Shown in pieces: positions 49,646 to 57,244 of a DNA stretch of 64,000 bases. Position 1 is the stretch's first letter; every line of letters starts with the position of its first letter. The notes beneath the pieces are model-generated. The model was given only the letters and a program-made list of their open reading frames with translations. It searched no databases and was not told where the DNA came from. The stretch is from a virus. The stretch spans positions 1-64,000 of IMG/VR virus record IMGVR_UViG_3300010149_000001; one strand, 5' to 3'. Position numbers and translations under genes: made by a program.

Positions 49646-49686
49646 ATATCAATGCTTTTTGCCCTCATATCACCAATGTTAAAACC
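49646..49686 (+). promoter_or_regulatory. protease promoter with reverse-orientation element
   Basis: ATATCAATGCTTTTTGCCC (49646-49664) is a reverse copy of the shared element. The TATA-like TGTTAAAACC (49677-49686) is 32 nt before ATG 49709. Confidence 0.5.
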
Positions 49687-49708
49687 CGCCAAAGTCAACC
49701 AGATGGAT

Positions 49709-51241
49709 ATGCGAGCCGTATTGGTTGATGGAGATGACTACACTCAACGCTCTGGTGAGAGCAAAGAAGTCCAAATCAAACTTGAGGCTCAGATGCCATT
49801 CATCTTGGACAAATCATTCCAGAAGGATGCAGAGTCAGACTATGAATATGAGATTGGCGACGATGATGTTGTCATTCGTGGACCCGTCTATGTTGGGAAC
49901 TCAGATATGCTTGACCGACATAACGAACTCGTTGCGCCAGATGCGCTCATCAAATCATGGGGAGACTATCAGAAGAATCCCGTCATCCTATACAACCACT
50001 CTAAGACATACGGTGTCATCGGCAGAATGCTCGATGTCGAGATGGGAACTTGGGATGGCATCAAAGGTGAAGTTCCAATCGGCAGAGCCGTGATTGACGG
50101 TGGCGAAAAGGATATTGTCAGAAAAATACGCAAGGGATTCCTCAGAGCATTCAGTATTGGTTTCATCGCTAAGGCGGCAATCAAGGAATGCAAAGACGAT
50201 GAGACATGCTACATGACCTTCACAGAGGTTGATTGGCTTGAGACCAGCGTGGTTGATGTGCCAGCATCGCCCAACGCACTATTCAATGTTCAGAAGCATG
50301 TGCTTGGATATGAGGACATGGGTGAATCAATCGCTATCCTCTTTGAGAAGATGCCAATGGAATCACCATCAGAAGAACCCCCTGCTGGTGGAGATATGGA
50401 ATCGCCTGTTGAAGAATCGGCGGATTCTGGCTGTGGATGCAAATCACATATCGAGTCCGATACTCCAGAAACTGTTAGCGGCTTCGATTCTGAAATTGAC
50501 TCGTTGAAGGCTCAAATTGCTGAGATGAAAGAACTACTGCTCGCAAGTCTGACACCTTCTGAGTCCCAAAAGTCCGAATCTGAAAATACCGATTCACTTA
50601 ATACCCCCATTGACAAAGGCATTGGACAACAGGTGAACCAAATGACAGACGATACACTCATTGACACTCCAGAAGAAGAGGTCATCGTTGCCTCAGAGGA
50701 ACTTGAAGTTCCCACAGAAGAACTATCCATTAAGACAGAGGCTGTTGAAGAAGCAGAAGAAGTCGTTGAAGAAGCCGCAGAAGAAGTGGCAGAAGAAGAA
50801 CTCCCAGAAGAAGTCGTTGAAGAAGTCGCAGAAGCAACAGAAGAAGAATCTGCTGGCGAACCAACAACCACAGAAGTCATGATTGAAGTCGTTAAGGCAT
50901 TAGCAAATGTCGAAGCACGACTTTCAACCATTGAAGGACACATTAAATCAAGTGAGGACATTGACACACTCAAGTCTGAACTTGCATCCATGAAGGCTGA
51001 GAAGGAAGCCGCAGAAGCAGAAGCAAGCATTGAGGCAGAAGTCGCCAAGCGTGTTGCAGACCTTGTTGGGACAACCCCAGAGGTCAAGACTGTTGAAGCA
51101 TCTCCAAAGAGCCTCGCATCCACAGGAACAGAAGTTAAGAAAGCAAACCACACCCGCCACGACCCAACACCAACGGTCAGCAACGGTATGAATGGTCTGG
51201 CTGGATGGCTTGAAGTTCAAATCGCCAAGCGAGGTGCTTGA
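49709..51241 (+). CDS. prohead protease with C-terminal scaffold
   Basis: 510 residues; ATG 49709 fits the promoter, with ATG 49703 as alternative. The N-terminal half is an HK97-type (U35) protease: NPVILYNHSKTYGVIGRM (about 90-107, catalytic His), RKGFLRAFSIGFIAKA (about 145-160, catalytic Ser) and TEVDWLETSVVDVPASPNA (about 173-191, third conserved block). Residues 215-500 are acidic and coiled coil (poly EE/VVEEVAE), a scaffold that the protease would digest. An internal start at 50642 may express the scaffold alone. Confidence 0.85.
   Translation: MRAVLVDGDDYTQRSGESKEVQIKLEAQMPFILDKSFQKDAESDYEYEIGDDDVVIRGPVYVGNSDMLDRHNELVAPDALIKSWGDYQKNPVILYNHSKTYGVIGRMLDVEMGTWDGIKGEVPIGRAVIDGGEKDIVRKIRKGFLRAFSIGFIAKAAIKECKDDETCYMTFTEVDWLETSVVDVPASPNALFNVQKHVLGYEDMGESIAILFEKMPMESPSEEPPAGGDMESPVEESADSGCGCKSHIESDTPETVSGFDSEIDSLKAQIAEMKELLLASLTPSESQKSESENTDSLNTPIDKGIGQQVNQMTDDTLIDTPEEEVIVASEELEVPTEELSIKTEAVEEAEEVVEEAAEEVAEEELPEEVVEEVAEATEEESAGEPTTTEVMIEVVKALANVEARLSTIEGHIKSSEDIDTLKSELASMKAEKEAAEAEASIEAEVAKRVADLVGTTPEVKTVEASPKSLASTGTEVKKANHTRHDPTPTVSNGMNGLAGWLEVQIAKRGA
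50642..51241 (+). CDS. possible nested scaffold product (internal start)
   Basis: The last 199 codons of the protease gene begin at ATG 50642 (MTDDTLIDTPEEEVIVASEE). An AGGTGA ribosome-binding site lies 4 nt upstream, and a CTTAATACCC box at about 50597 could start a short-leader mRNA. Nested scaffold genes of this kind occur in lambda-type viruses. It would supply extra scaffold without protease. Confidence 0.4.
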   Translation: MTDDTLIDTPEEEVIVASEELEVPTEELSIKTEAVEEAEEVVEEAAEEVAEEELPEEVVEEVAEATEEESAGEPTTTEVMIEVVKALANVEARLSTIEGHIKSSEDIDTLKSELASMKAEKEAAEAEASIEAEVAKRVADLVGTTPEVKTVEASPKSLASTGTEVKKANHTRHDPTPTVSNGMNGLAGWLEVQIAKRGA

Positions 51242-51294
51242 GCGAATCTATCAGATTCCCAAAAGGAAAAAACAAAAAAACAAAGGTGAGATAA

Positions 51295-52371
51295 ATGAGT
51301 GAAGAAATCCAATTTAACGACATGGTTCAACGAGTGAAAGACGCATTAGCAGGGCAAACCGATGGTGGCTCTCAAATGTTCCCAACAGAGACTTCTGATG
51401 AAATTATTCAGATTGTCTATGAGAGGAACTTCATGCGTTCTTTGTTCTCTGCTTTGCCAATGGCGACCAGAACTATCAAAGTGCCAAAACTTTCAACATC
51501 TGTCGGATTCCACCGTCAGACTCTTGCTTCAACACAGGCTGGAACTGCGGCTGATGAATCCACTCAAGGAACAGCAGAGATTGACTTGACCTTGACCACC
51601 ATGATTGCCAACATTCCAATCGGAAACTATCTGATTGCATACGGTGTCGAAGGATTGCTGACTGTGCTTCGTGATGACATCGCTTCTCGCTTGGCCTTCA
51701 ATGAAGAATCACTCTTCATCAACGGAGACAAGCAAGCCACTCTTGCTGACAACATCAACGGTGCGTATGCAAACCCAGCAAACTTGTCTGGAATCAACGC
51801 AACCGCAGGTGCATCTCAGAACGACTACTTGCTATCTCAGAACGGACTTCGCAAACTTGCTGGAACATCTGTCTCTGTCTCTGGAACTTTTGCTCTGAGC
51901 CACCTTCGCTCGGCAATCAACCAATTGGGAGTTCACGCTGACAACCGTGATGAACTATCATTGATTGTTCCTCGCAACCTTGAAGTTCAATTGATGGGCT
52001 TCACAGAACTTCAAACTGTTGACAAATACGGTGCTGGTGCAACCATCCTCTCTGGAGAACTTGGTCGTATCTATGGAATCCGTGTCTTTGCCACAGGAAC
52101 AATCCCAACCAACCTAAATTGGACAGGACTTTACGAACTTGGCAAGACTGTCAACGGCTCTGCGGCAATCGCTGACAAGACCGTTGCTCTTTTGGTCAAC
52201 AACCGTTCACCTCTGATTGGCAACCCAACAGATGCTGACCGCAGATTCAACATGGGCTTCCTTGATGAGCCAACCAAAGACCGTTTCGTCTTAATCCCTC
52301 GTCAAGACATCGCTTTCAATGTGCGATACACAGAGGCTGTTTGTCTGCTTCACGGTATCGCAACCGTCTGA
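51295..52371 (+). CDS. major capsid protein (HK97 fold)
   Basis: 358 residues. AAGGTGA lies 5 nt before the ATG. Blocks fit a phage HK97-type capsid protein without a long delta domain: IIQIVYERNFMRSLFSALPM with the N-arm, VEGLLTVLRDDIASRLAFNE (E-loop/spine helix), NESLFINGDKQ-like segment (EESLFINGDKQAT), ILSGELGRIYGIRVFATGTI (P-domain strand) and FVL-type end (RFVLIPRQDIAFNVRYTEAV). Highest codon bias in the head module. It follows the protease-scaffold gene, as usual. Confidence 0.9.
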   Translation: MSEEIQFNDMVQRVKDALAGQTDGGSQMFPTETSDEIIQIVYERNFMRSLFSALPMATRTIKVPKLSTSVGFHRQTLASTQAGTAADESTQGTAEIDLTLTTMIANIPIGNYLIAYGVEGLLTVLRDDIASRLAFNEESLFINGDKQATLADNINGAYANPANLSGINATAGASQNDYLLSQNGLRKLAGTSVSVSGTFALSHLRSAINQLGVHADNRDELSLIVPRNLEVQLMGFTELQTVDKYGAGATILSGELGRIYGIRVFATGTIPTNLNWTGLYELGKTVNGSAAIADKTVALLVNNRSPLIGNPTDADRRFNMGFLDEPTKDRFVLIPRQDIAFNVRYTEAVCLLHGIATV

Positions 52372-52435
52372 GACTGATTGAAGTCGCCTTGACCGATACG
52401 GCATAGCGTGAGCCATCCCTAATCGGGGCGACTCC

Positions 52436-52445
52436 GTGATAAACC
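52436..52445 (+). promoter_or_regulatory. TATA box for the head-tail connector gene
   Basis: GTGATAAACC; 30 nt to ATG 52466. AAGGTGA lies 6 nt before the start, so both initiation signals are present. Confidence 0.55.
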
Positions 52446-52465
52446 GTCGAGGATAAGGTGAATGT

Positions 52466-53119
52466 ATGACAGCAACAGACTATTGCACTCTGGCTGAGGT
52501 TGAGGCTTATGCTGGCGTTGACTTTTCTGATGGAATGGGTCCGACGGACACTCAAATCGGGACAATGATAACGACAGCATCCAGACTCATGGATGCTTAT
52601 GCTGGAGTTCAATTCGCTGGGACTGAGAGTCATACAGAATACTTTGACACAGCATTCGGTCTGGCTTTCCTCACCCTTAGTCGGCGGCCTGTCGTGTCAA
52701 TCTCAAGTGTTCATTCAGTCTCGCCCAGCGGGGTTGAAACCCTCTTGTCTGATGGCCGTGTCGCCAACGATGACGACTATTATCTCCACGACCCAGATGC
52801 AGGGATTATTCGATTCCACTATGCCTTTCAAGAGGCACAGGGGTCAAGACTCAAGGTTGTCTATTCCTATGGGGCATCTGAGCCTCCAGCAGATGTGAAG
52901 ATGGCTACAATCCTCCATGTCGTGAGGTCAGCCGCACGAGCCGCCATGAATGATGAGAATTGCATGGATAGGGTCAAAGAGTTCTGGAAAAGTCTCATGT
53001 CTGATTCCAAACAAGAATATGAGGACTTGCTTGTTCAAGTCAAGTCCCATAAACTCGTGGCTGTTGCTTCTTGGGGTCAATACAAAATGCCATCCTCATT
53101 CTATTATCGGGGGTATTGA
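52466..53119 (+). CDS. head-tail connector (HK97 gp6-like)
   Basis: 217 residues. CTLAEVEAYAGVDFSDGMGP and MITTASRLMDAYAGVQFAG are the helical N-terminal pattern of gp6/gp15-type connectors. The insertion RRPVVSISSVHSVSPSGVE is also typical, as is the helix MATILHVVRSAARAAMND. It forms a ring under the portal. Confidence 0.7.
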   Translation: MTATDYCTLAEVEAYAGVDFSDGMGPTDTQIGTMITTASRLMDAYAGVQFAGTESHTEYFDTAFGLAFLTLSRRPVVSISSVHSVSPSGVETLLSDGRVANDDDYYLHDPDAGIIRFHYAFQEAQGSRLKVVYSYGASEPPADVKMATILHVVRSAARAAMNDENCMDRVKEFWKSLMSDSKQEYEDLLVQVKSHKLVAVASWGQYKMPSSFYYRGY

Positions 53120-53121
53120 AC

Positions 53122-53634
53122 TTGGCAATCTCTGACAGGGGAACTCCAACAATTGACCCTCACACCACAATCAAGAACTTTATCGAGACCAATATGGATT
53201 CACCAGATGGAATCTGGAATCCTGTCGTCAACGCAGAATGGCTTGAGTTCAAGAAACAAAAGACATATCAGATTTGCATCACGCCCGTCTATGGCGAATC
53301 AGACGAAGCAGAACTGAATGGAATCTCTGGTCAAACTCAAATCAAGAGAATCAACACCCTGTATTTGAAAATCACACTTTTCGCCCCAACACGGTTAAAA
53401 CTGTGGGGTATGGTGCAGAAGTTCATGCTTGTTATGAACAACGGGACTCTATGCTATCCCTCAGCGGGTTTGGAGGCATCCACAGGCAACGGCTATCAAT
53501 ATGTCAGACTCGCAAGGTCTGATGAGACCAAAGAGGTCAAGGGCTATGAGCCAGAATGCGGACCCGAAGGTTCTGCTGACAAATGCGTTGGATTCAGAAA
53601 CGACTATACAATTGAAGTGAGGTTTGACGAATGA
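53122..53634 (+). CDS. head-tail joining/tail terminator-like protein
   Basis: 170 residues with a TTG start at 53122, 2 nt after the previous stop (MAISDRGTPTIDPHTTIKNF). The alpha/beta order (helix IKNFIETNMDSPD, strand KTYQICITPVYGESD, helix RLKLWGMVQKFMLVM, strands) resembles tail-terminator or gp7/gp9-type completion proteins. The context between connector and tail genes supports this. The last codons overlap the next gene by 4 nt. Confidence 0.5.
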   Translation: MAISDRGTPTIDPHTTIKNFIETNMDSPDGIWNPVVNAEWLEFKKQKTYQICITPVYGESDEAELNGISGQTQIKRINTLYLKITLFAPTRLKLWGMVQKFMLVMNNGTLCYPSAGLEASTGNGYQYVRLARSDETKEVKGYEPECGPEGSADKCVGFRNDYTIEVRFDE

Positions 53635-53819
53635 CATCGGTATGTGGCAGAGATGCTGGAGTGAAGAAAAGAAAGACCTGCGAGTTTGATGGATGCAAGG
53701 CTCAATTGACAGACCCAACCAAACACCTCTGCTCGATTCATGCCAGACCAGAATCCACATCTCGTCAATTCAACGAGTGGTTGGACATGCTCTCAAAAGA
53801 GAACAAAGAAACATTGTGA
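53631..53819 (+). CDS. small zinc-finger protein
   Basis: 62 residues from the overlapping ATG. CGRDAGVKKRKTCEFDGCKA then HLCSIHARPE gives C-x4-C...C-x2-H, a likely zinc finger, with a helical C-terminus. An accessory gene inside the head-tail block. Confidence 0.5.
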   Translation: MTSVCGRDAGVKKRKTCEFDGCKAQLTDPTKHLCSIHARPESTSRQFNEWLDMLSKENKETL

Positions 53820-53830
53820 TTGTGAAAACA

Positions 53831-53840
53831 TTGATAAGGG
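53831..53840 (+). promoter_or_regulatory. TATA box that decides the 53861 start
   Basis: TTGATAAGGG; exactly 30 nt to ATG 53861. It lies inside any longer version of the gene begun at GTG 53822. Confidence 0.6.
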
Positions 53841-53860
53841 CAAACCTCTTGGCTCTGGAT

Positions 53861-54100
53861 ATGCGACCAGAAACAGCACAACGCCGACTGACGAAAAGAG
53901 CCAACGACTTCTTGGGAATATCCTTTGAAGCATATCTCGCTGACTTCACCCATCTGAAAGAATTGCCAAATGGCGAACAATACCTCTGGTTGAATGACAA
54001 CGCTACTATGCAAAAGACATTCGCTGTCTGGCTCGCCCAGAAAAACAACGAAGCATCATTGACCGCTTGGCATATTGGGTTTGCGCCCTTGAAAAAGTGA
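53861..54100 (+). CDS. 79-residue hypothetical protein
   Basis: MRPETAQRRLTKRANDFLGI start, basic then mixed, with WLNDNATMQKTFAVWLAQKN. A short helix-turn-helix-like N-terminus is possible. The stop lies in the GTGATTCAAATG coupling motif. Confidence 0.5.
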   Translation: MRPETAQRRLTKRANDFLGISFEAYLADFTHLKELPNGEQYLWLNDNATMQKTFAVWLAQKNNEASLTAWHIGFAPLKK

Positions 54101-54105
54101 TTCAA

Positions 54106-54180
54106 ATGGATTGGAATGTGGATTGGGATTCATCCCAAACTCAACCAGATTGGGTTGATGAAGTGGAGTGGTCAGAATGA
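54106..54180 (+). CDS. 24-residue acidic Trp-rich miniprotein
   Basis: ATG 54106 is preceded by AAGTGATTCAA holding the previous stop, and its TGA overlaps the next ATG (ATGA). The product starts MDWNVDWDSSQTQPDW and has five Trp and eight acidic residues in 24. It is far below usual gene-calling limits; support is the coupling on both sides. Confidence 0.4.
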   Translation: MDWNVDWDSSQTQPDWVDEVEWSE

Positions 54181-54428
54181 ACATGGCATCTGTGAAGAAA
54201 GGGCTTGAAGCGAAGGGAATCAGAGATGAAGTTTTCACGCTGGAATCTGGCGGCACAGCCATCGTTTATTCGGTGTATGGATTGCTTGAAAAACTCCATG
54301 CTGAGTCAGATGCAGAGCATTTTTCTGTTCTGGGCGAGACCATATCTCATCCAGACATCGAACCCAAGCATGTCCGAGCGATATTCATTGACATAGCCAA
54401 AGCATTGGCAGACTTCGACCAGAACTGA
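54177..54428 (+). CDS. 83-residue hypothetical protein
   Basis: From the overlapping ATG: MNMASVKKGLEAKGIRDEVF, then a beta strand (GGTAIVYSVYGLL) and two helices. No family recognised. Last gene of a four-gene mini-operon. Confidence 0.5.
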   Translation: MNMASVKKGLEAKGIRDEVFTLESGGTAIVYSVYGLLEKLHAESDAEHFSVLGETISHPDIEPKHVRAIFIDIAKALADFDQN

Positions 54429-54437
54429 CATAAAGCG
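54428..54437 (+). promoter_or_regulatory. TATA box for the HNH gene
   Basis: ACATAAAGCG then GCTGGG; 31 nt to ATG 54459. Confidence 0.5.
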
Positions 54438-54458
54438 GCTGGGCGTTGATTCTGTTCA

Positions 54459-55157
54459 ATGCCTTACAAAGACCCTGTAAAGCGCAAGCAATACAACAGC
54501 GACTATCATAAGAAGTGGTATCACAGGAACAAGTCTCAGAGGGTCGCACAGGTCAAGCAACGCAAGAAGCAGATTCGTGAGTGGATGCGCCAGATGAAAG
54601 AAGGCATGGCATGTTCCAAGTGTGGCTTGTCTGGCATGGAGAATGCTTGGGCTTTAGAGTTCCATCATAAGAACCACGAGGACAAGGACACCATCGTGTC
54701 GAGTCTGGTCTCTGCTGGCTCAAGCAAGAAGCGCATCCTTGAAGAGATTGCCAAGTGCGAAGTCATCTGCTCAAACTGCCATCGCAAGGAACATTATCTG
54801 GAACATCGCAAGGCACTTGAGACAGGCCAAGATTCCATCTGGATTGCCGCTGGCAAGGCTGGTGCAGACAACCAGATGTTTGCCAATGACTTGATGACAT
54901 CATCCAAGCGAAGGCGGCGCAAGAGGCGCAAGCAACGAAGCCAGAATCAGAAGTCGGGTCCAGATATGCAGGTTCATGATGACCTCGACACATTCACCAG
55001 AAAATTGGAACAAGGCGCAACGCTGACCAGCAAAGAAGTCAAGAGAATGAAAGGTTTGATTCTGAGGCTCAGAAAAGGTGAGCAGATGGAGGGTGAGATT
55101 GAAGAGTTCATGGATATTGAACCCGATACCGACATAAACCCAGAATCAGAATCGTGA
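54459..55157 (+). CDS. HNH endonuclease
   Basis: 232 residues. A very basic N-terminus (MPYKDPVKRKQYNSDYHKKW) with NUMOD-like YHKKWYHRNK is followed by CSKCGLSG, LEFHHKNHEDKD (catalytic HH) and CEVICSNCHRKEH (second Cys pair), a complete HNH zinc fold at about 52-112. A long basic/acidic tail follows. It stands alone with its own promoter between tail-completion and lectin genes, a typical free-standing homing or packaging nuclease position. Confidence 0.8.
   Translation: MPYKDPVKRKQYNSDYHKKWYHRNKSQRVAQVKQRKKQIREWMRQMKEGMACSKCGLSGMENAWALEFHHKNHEDKDTIVSSLVSAGSSKKRILEEIAKCEVICSNCHRKEHYLEHRKALETGQDSIWIAAGKAGADNQMFANDLMTSSKRRRRKRRKQRSQNQKSGPDMQVHDDLDTFTRKLEQGATLTSKEVKRMKGLILRLRKGEQMEGEIEEFMDIEPDTDINPESES
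55131..55140 (+). promoter_or_regulatory. TATA box for the lectin-like gene
   Basis: GACATAAACC inside the end of the HNH gene; 30 nt to ATG 55161. Confidence 0.5.
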
Positions 55158-55160
55158 GAC

Positions 55161-56357
55161 ATGGGCAGAATATCTGGTGCGAACTCTCTGATGAGATTTG
55201 CCAGAACCATTCCCCAATGGCAGAATGCAACCAGACGAGTCTGGAATCCAGCATCAATATCGTGGAAACCACTCGCAACCACAGGTTCTGATTCGTTTCT
55301 AATGGGTCAAAGCGGCGTTGATGTAGTATTCCCAAATGTGTCATCTGGCATCGAATACACCATCTCATTCTGGATTAAGCCCAGAGCAATCACAGGTGCA
55401 AAAGGACTGATGCAATTAGAAAATGCCGCTGGAGTTCCTCAAGTATCTCTGACCATGAACGGTTCTGGAATTGACATGATGTGGGACAACGACCCAGCGA
55501 CAGTCGTGAGTTCAACGGGTCTTATTAGCCTCAATACATGGAATCACATTCTGTTCCAGAACTATGACAACGGATGGAACATCATGGTCAACGGCACAGA
55601 CCAATCTGGGTTTCTGACCGCTGGCTGTCCAGACTTCTCTCTGATAACTCAATGGAGAGTCGGCAGAGGAACTGATGGAACTCTCGCAACCGAATCCTTT
55701 GATGGATTGATGTCAGACATCATGGTTGCTCAAGCATATCCAAATTATACCCATAGAACGGTGCTATACAACGACGGTGCGGCCTTCAACATGGCTCAGA
55801 CGGCCACAGCCCCTGTCAACCCTCTAAACGGCTCTATGACCTTCTTATGCGATGGAACAGACACAGGAACTCCATCATATCTGGGAATGTCCAGAATGGC
55901 ATCTGTCAACCTCAGTCCACAGATTCAGACAGCGGCGTTTTTCGCTTGGACAGGAAACCTTCTCAACACTCCAGATTTAGATACAGCGAGCAGACCAGCG
56001 GCATCTGGAACAACATACAGTCGTCTGGCACAGATGGCTCAAGGATGGTGCAATAACCTGCCCAGAGACACCATACAAGGCACGACATTCGCCCCAATGC
56101 CCACAGGTGAGACAATCCCAAGAGATGCCCCTGCGCTTGGCGCATGGCCGTTTTCTGGATATGGAGTCAAGACGGGTGCTTCATCATTCGTGGGTCTGGT
56201 GGATGCACCAGACGCAACACCCGAATTAACGGTGCAGGGAGACCTCTCAGAGCCAGCAACGGTATTGAACCCTGTGGTGGGTGCTGGAACTCTCCAACAC
56301 GCTCTGGACACACGCAGAGTGCGATTCCTCAGACCGACCTTTGCCAAGAAGGTCTGA
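55161..56357 (+). CDS. lectin/LamG-like virion protein
   Basis: 398 residues. IEYTISFWIKPRAITGAKGL, SLNTWNHILFQNYDNGWNIM and FDGLMSDIMVAQAYPNYTHR (about 63-210) are the concanavalin A/LamG jelly-roll pattern: a WIKP-type strand, an N-x-W-NHI strand and a final FDGLxSDI strand. The C-terminal 180 residues are Thr/Pro/Ala-rich. It likely binds glycans as a capsid decoration or tail adhesin. The stop codon faces a minus-strand gene 2 nt away. Confidence 0.7.
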   Translation: MGRISGANSLMRFARTIPQWQNATRRVWNPASISWKPLATTGSDSFLMGQSGVDVVFPNVSSGIEYTISFWIKPRAITGAKGLMQLENAAGVPQVSLTMNGSGIDMMWDNDPATVVSSTGLISLNTWNHILFQNYDNGWNIMVNGTDQSGFLTAGCPDFSLITQWRVGRGTDGTLATESFDGLMSDIMVAQAYPNYTHRTVLYNDGAAFNMAQTATAPVNPLNGSMTFLCDGTDTGTPSYLGMSRMASVNLSPQIQTAAFFAWTGNLLNTPDLDTASRPAASGTTYSRLAQMAQGWCNNLPRDTIQGTTFAPMPTGETIPRDAPALGAWPFSGYGVKTGASSFVGLVDAPDATPELTVQGDLSEPATVLNPVVGAGTLQHALDTRRVRFLRPTFAKKV

Positions 56358-56359
56358 AC

Positions 56360-56620
56360 TCACTCTTGATGCCAAGAAGTCTCTTCGCCTTCATACTCAA
56401 GGCCGAATCCATATCCAGCCCATGTTGCGACTTCTGAGTGTCCAGACAGATAACTCCAATGAGTGTAAATGTCAGACTCGCTGTGCATAGTCATTGTTGC
56501 TCGCTCATAGATGCGGTTGTCGTTTTCATCTCTGTCTCCATAGTATCTATGATAGACAAATGTGATGTCCTCGCCTTCTGTGTAGTTCCATTCTGCTGGT
56601 ATAAATGTCATTCTTTTCAT
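56360..56620 (-). CDS. minus-strand small protein, second gene of its operon
   Basis: 86 residues from ATG at 56620, preceded by AAGGAGATG. Rich in Tyr and acidic residues (ITFVYHRYYGDRDENDNRIY), beta-like. It lies 30 nt after the previous minus gene and ends 2 nt from the stop of the lectin-like gene. Function unknown. Confidence 0.55.
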   Translation of the reverse strand: MKRMTFIPAEWNYTEGEDITFVYHRYYGDRDENDNRIYERATMTMHSESDIYTHWSYLSGHSEVATWAGYGFGLEYEGEETSWHQE

Positions 56621-56650
56621 CTCCTTATTCGTTTGTTTTTCCTGTTGGAA

Positions 56651-56977
56651 TCAGTTAATTTTGTTGCCATCCATGTCAAAGACATCACGGCCACCTTCGC
56701 CACCACGCATTCGGATAACGGTGAATCGGTCATCGCCAGAGATTGAAACCCAAGCGAATGTGCGAGGTTCTGTGATTAAGTATTCTGAACCTGTGCATCC
56801 TGTGATAACTTCTTTGACTTGAGTTTCAACGACTGTCATCTCCATGCTGATTGCTTTGGATTCCTCGATGCAGATAAACATCTCAGCGGTGCTTGCATCC
56901 GTAGCGGTGTTGTGAAAATACACTTCATGGATTTTGTCAGTCTCAGTCTCTTTGACTTGGTATGGGTATTGGCTCAT
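56651..56977 (-). CDS. minus-strand protein of the shared regulon
   Basis: 108 residues from ATG at 56977. MSQYPYQVKETETDKIHEVY, acidic, then a beta-rich C-terminus with a Gly-rich RMRGGEGGRDVFDMDGNKIN end. The start region (CAGGGATATGAGCCAA) matches the other regulon genes. Function unknown. Confidence 0.6.
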   Translation of the reverse strand: MSQYPYQVKETETDKIHEVYFHNTATDASTAEMFICIEESKAISMEMTVVETQVKEVITGCTGSEYLITEPRTFAWVSISGDDRFTVIRMRGGEGGRDVFDMDGNKIN

Positions 56978-56996
56978 ATCCCTGCGTGTGCATACC

Positions 56997-57035
56997 ACTA
57001 TATCAATGCGTCGGCCATATCAATGGTTTTGTTCT
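56997..57035 (-). promoter_or_regulatory. minus-strand promoter with 19-bp element
   Basis: Minus strand: AGAACAAAACCATTGATAT (57035-57017), 10-nt spacer, box TTGATATAGT (57006-56997), 29 nt to ATG 56977. It also has the ATTGATA tandem. Confidence 0.7.
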
Positions 57036-57069
57036 TAAAATGAGCAAGTTTTGGTTCGCCAGAAAGGGT

Positions 57070-57191
57070 GGGACATGGTGGTTATGGCGGCATATACAAA
57101 CCGACTGACAGCCCACCATGCCCCGATGTTGGATGCCCAATCCAACAAGGAGGTTTAGCCGTCAGCAATTATCAGACTCCAGAGTCGGTTT
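57070..57191 (+). ncRNA. candidate structured RNA upstream of the DUF4214 gene
   Basis: An outer stem AAACCGACT (57098-57106) pairs with AGTCGGTTT (57183-57191), extended by CTGAC/GTCAG (57105-57109, 57161-57165). Inside lies a perfect hairpin GTTGGAT-GCCCA-ATCCAAC (57128-57146) followed by AAGGAGGT. GGGACATGGTGG (57070-57081) can also pair, with one mismatch, with CCACCATGCCCC (57113-57124). No start codon follows the AAGGAGGT. An untranslated RNA or leader is possible. Confidence 0.45.
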
Positions 57192-57213
57192 ATCAGCGTA
57201 TTCACGCCAATAC

Positions 57214-57223
57214 CGTTAAAACC
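57214..57223 (+). promoter_or_regulatory. TATA box for the DUF4214 gene
   Basis: CGTTAAAACC; 31 nt to ATG 57245. Confidence 0.55.
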
Positions 57224-57244
57224 CCTCACGGATGACCAAGACCC

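Noticed and set aside
49517-49708. N-terminal extension of the prohead protease
   Set aside because: Covers the structured region and promoter and reads like non-coding sequence; the promoter places the start at 49709.
57074-57157. 27-codon frame MVVMAAYTNRLT in the divergent promoter region
   Set aside because: Overlaps the structured RNA candidate and lacks correct promoter spacing; too short to support.
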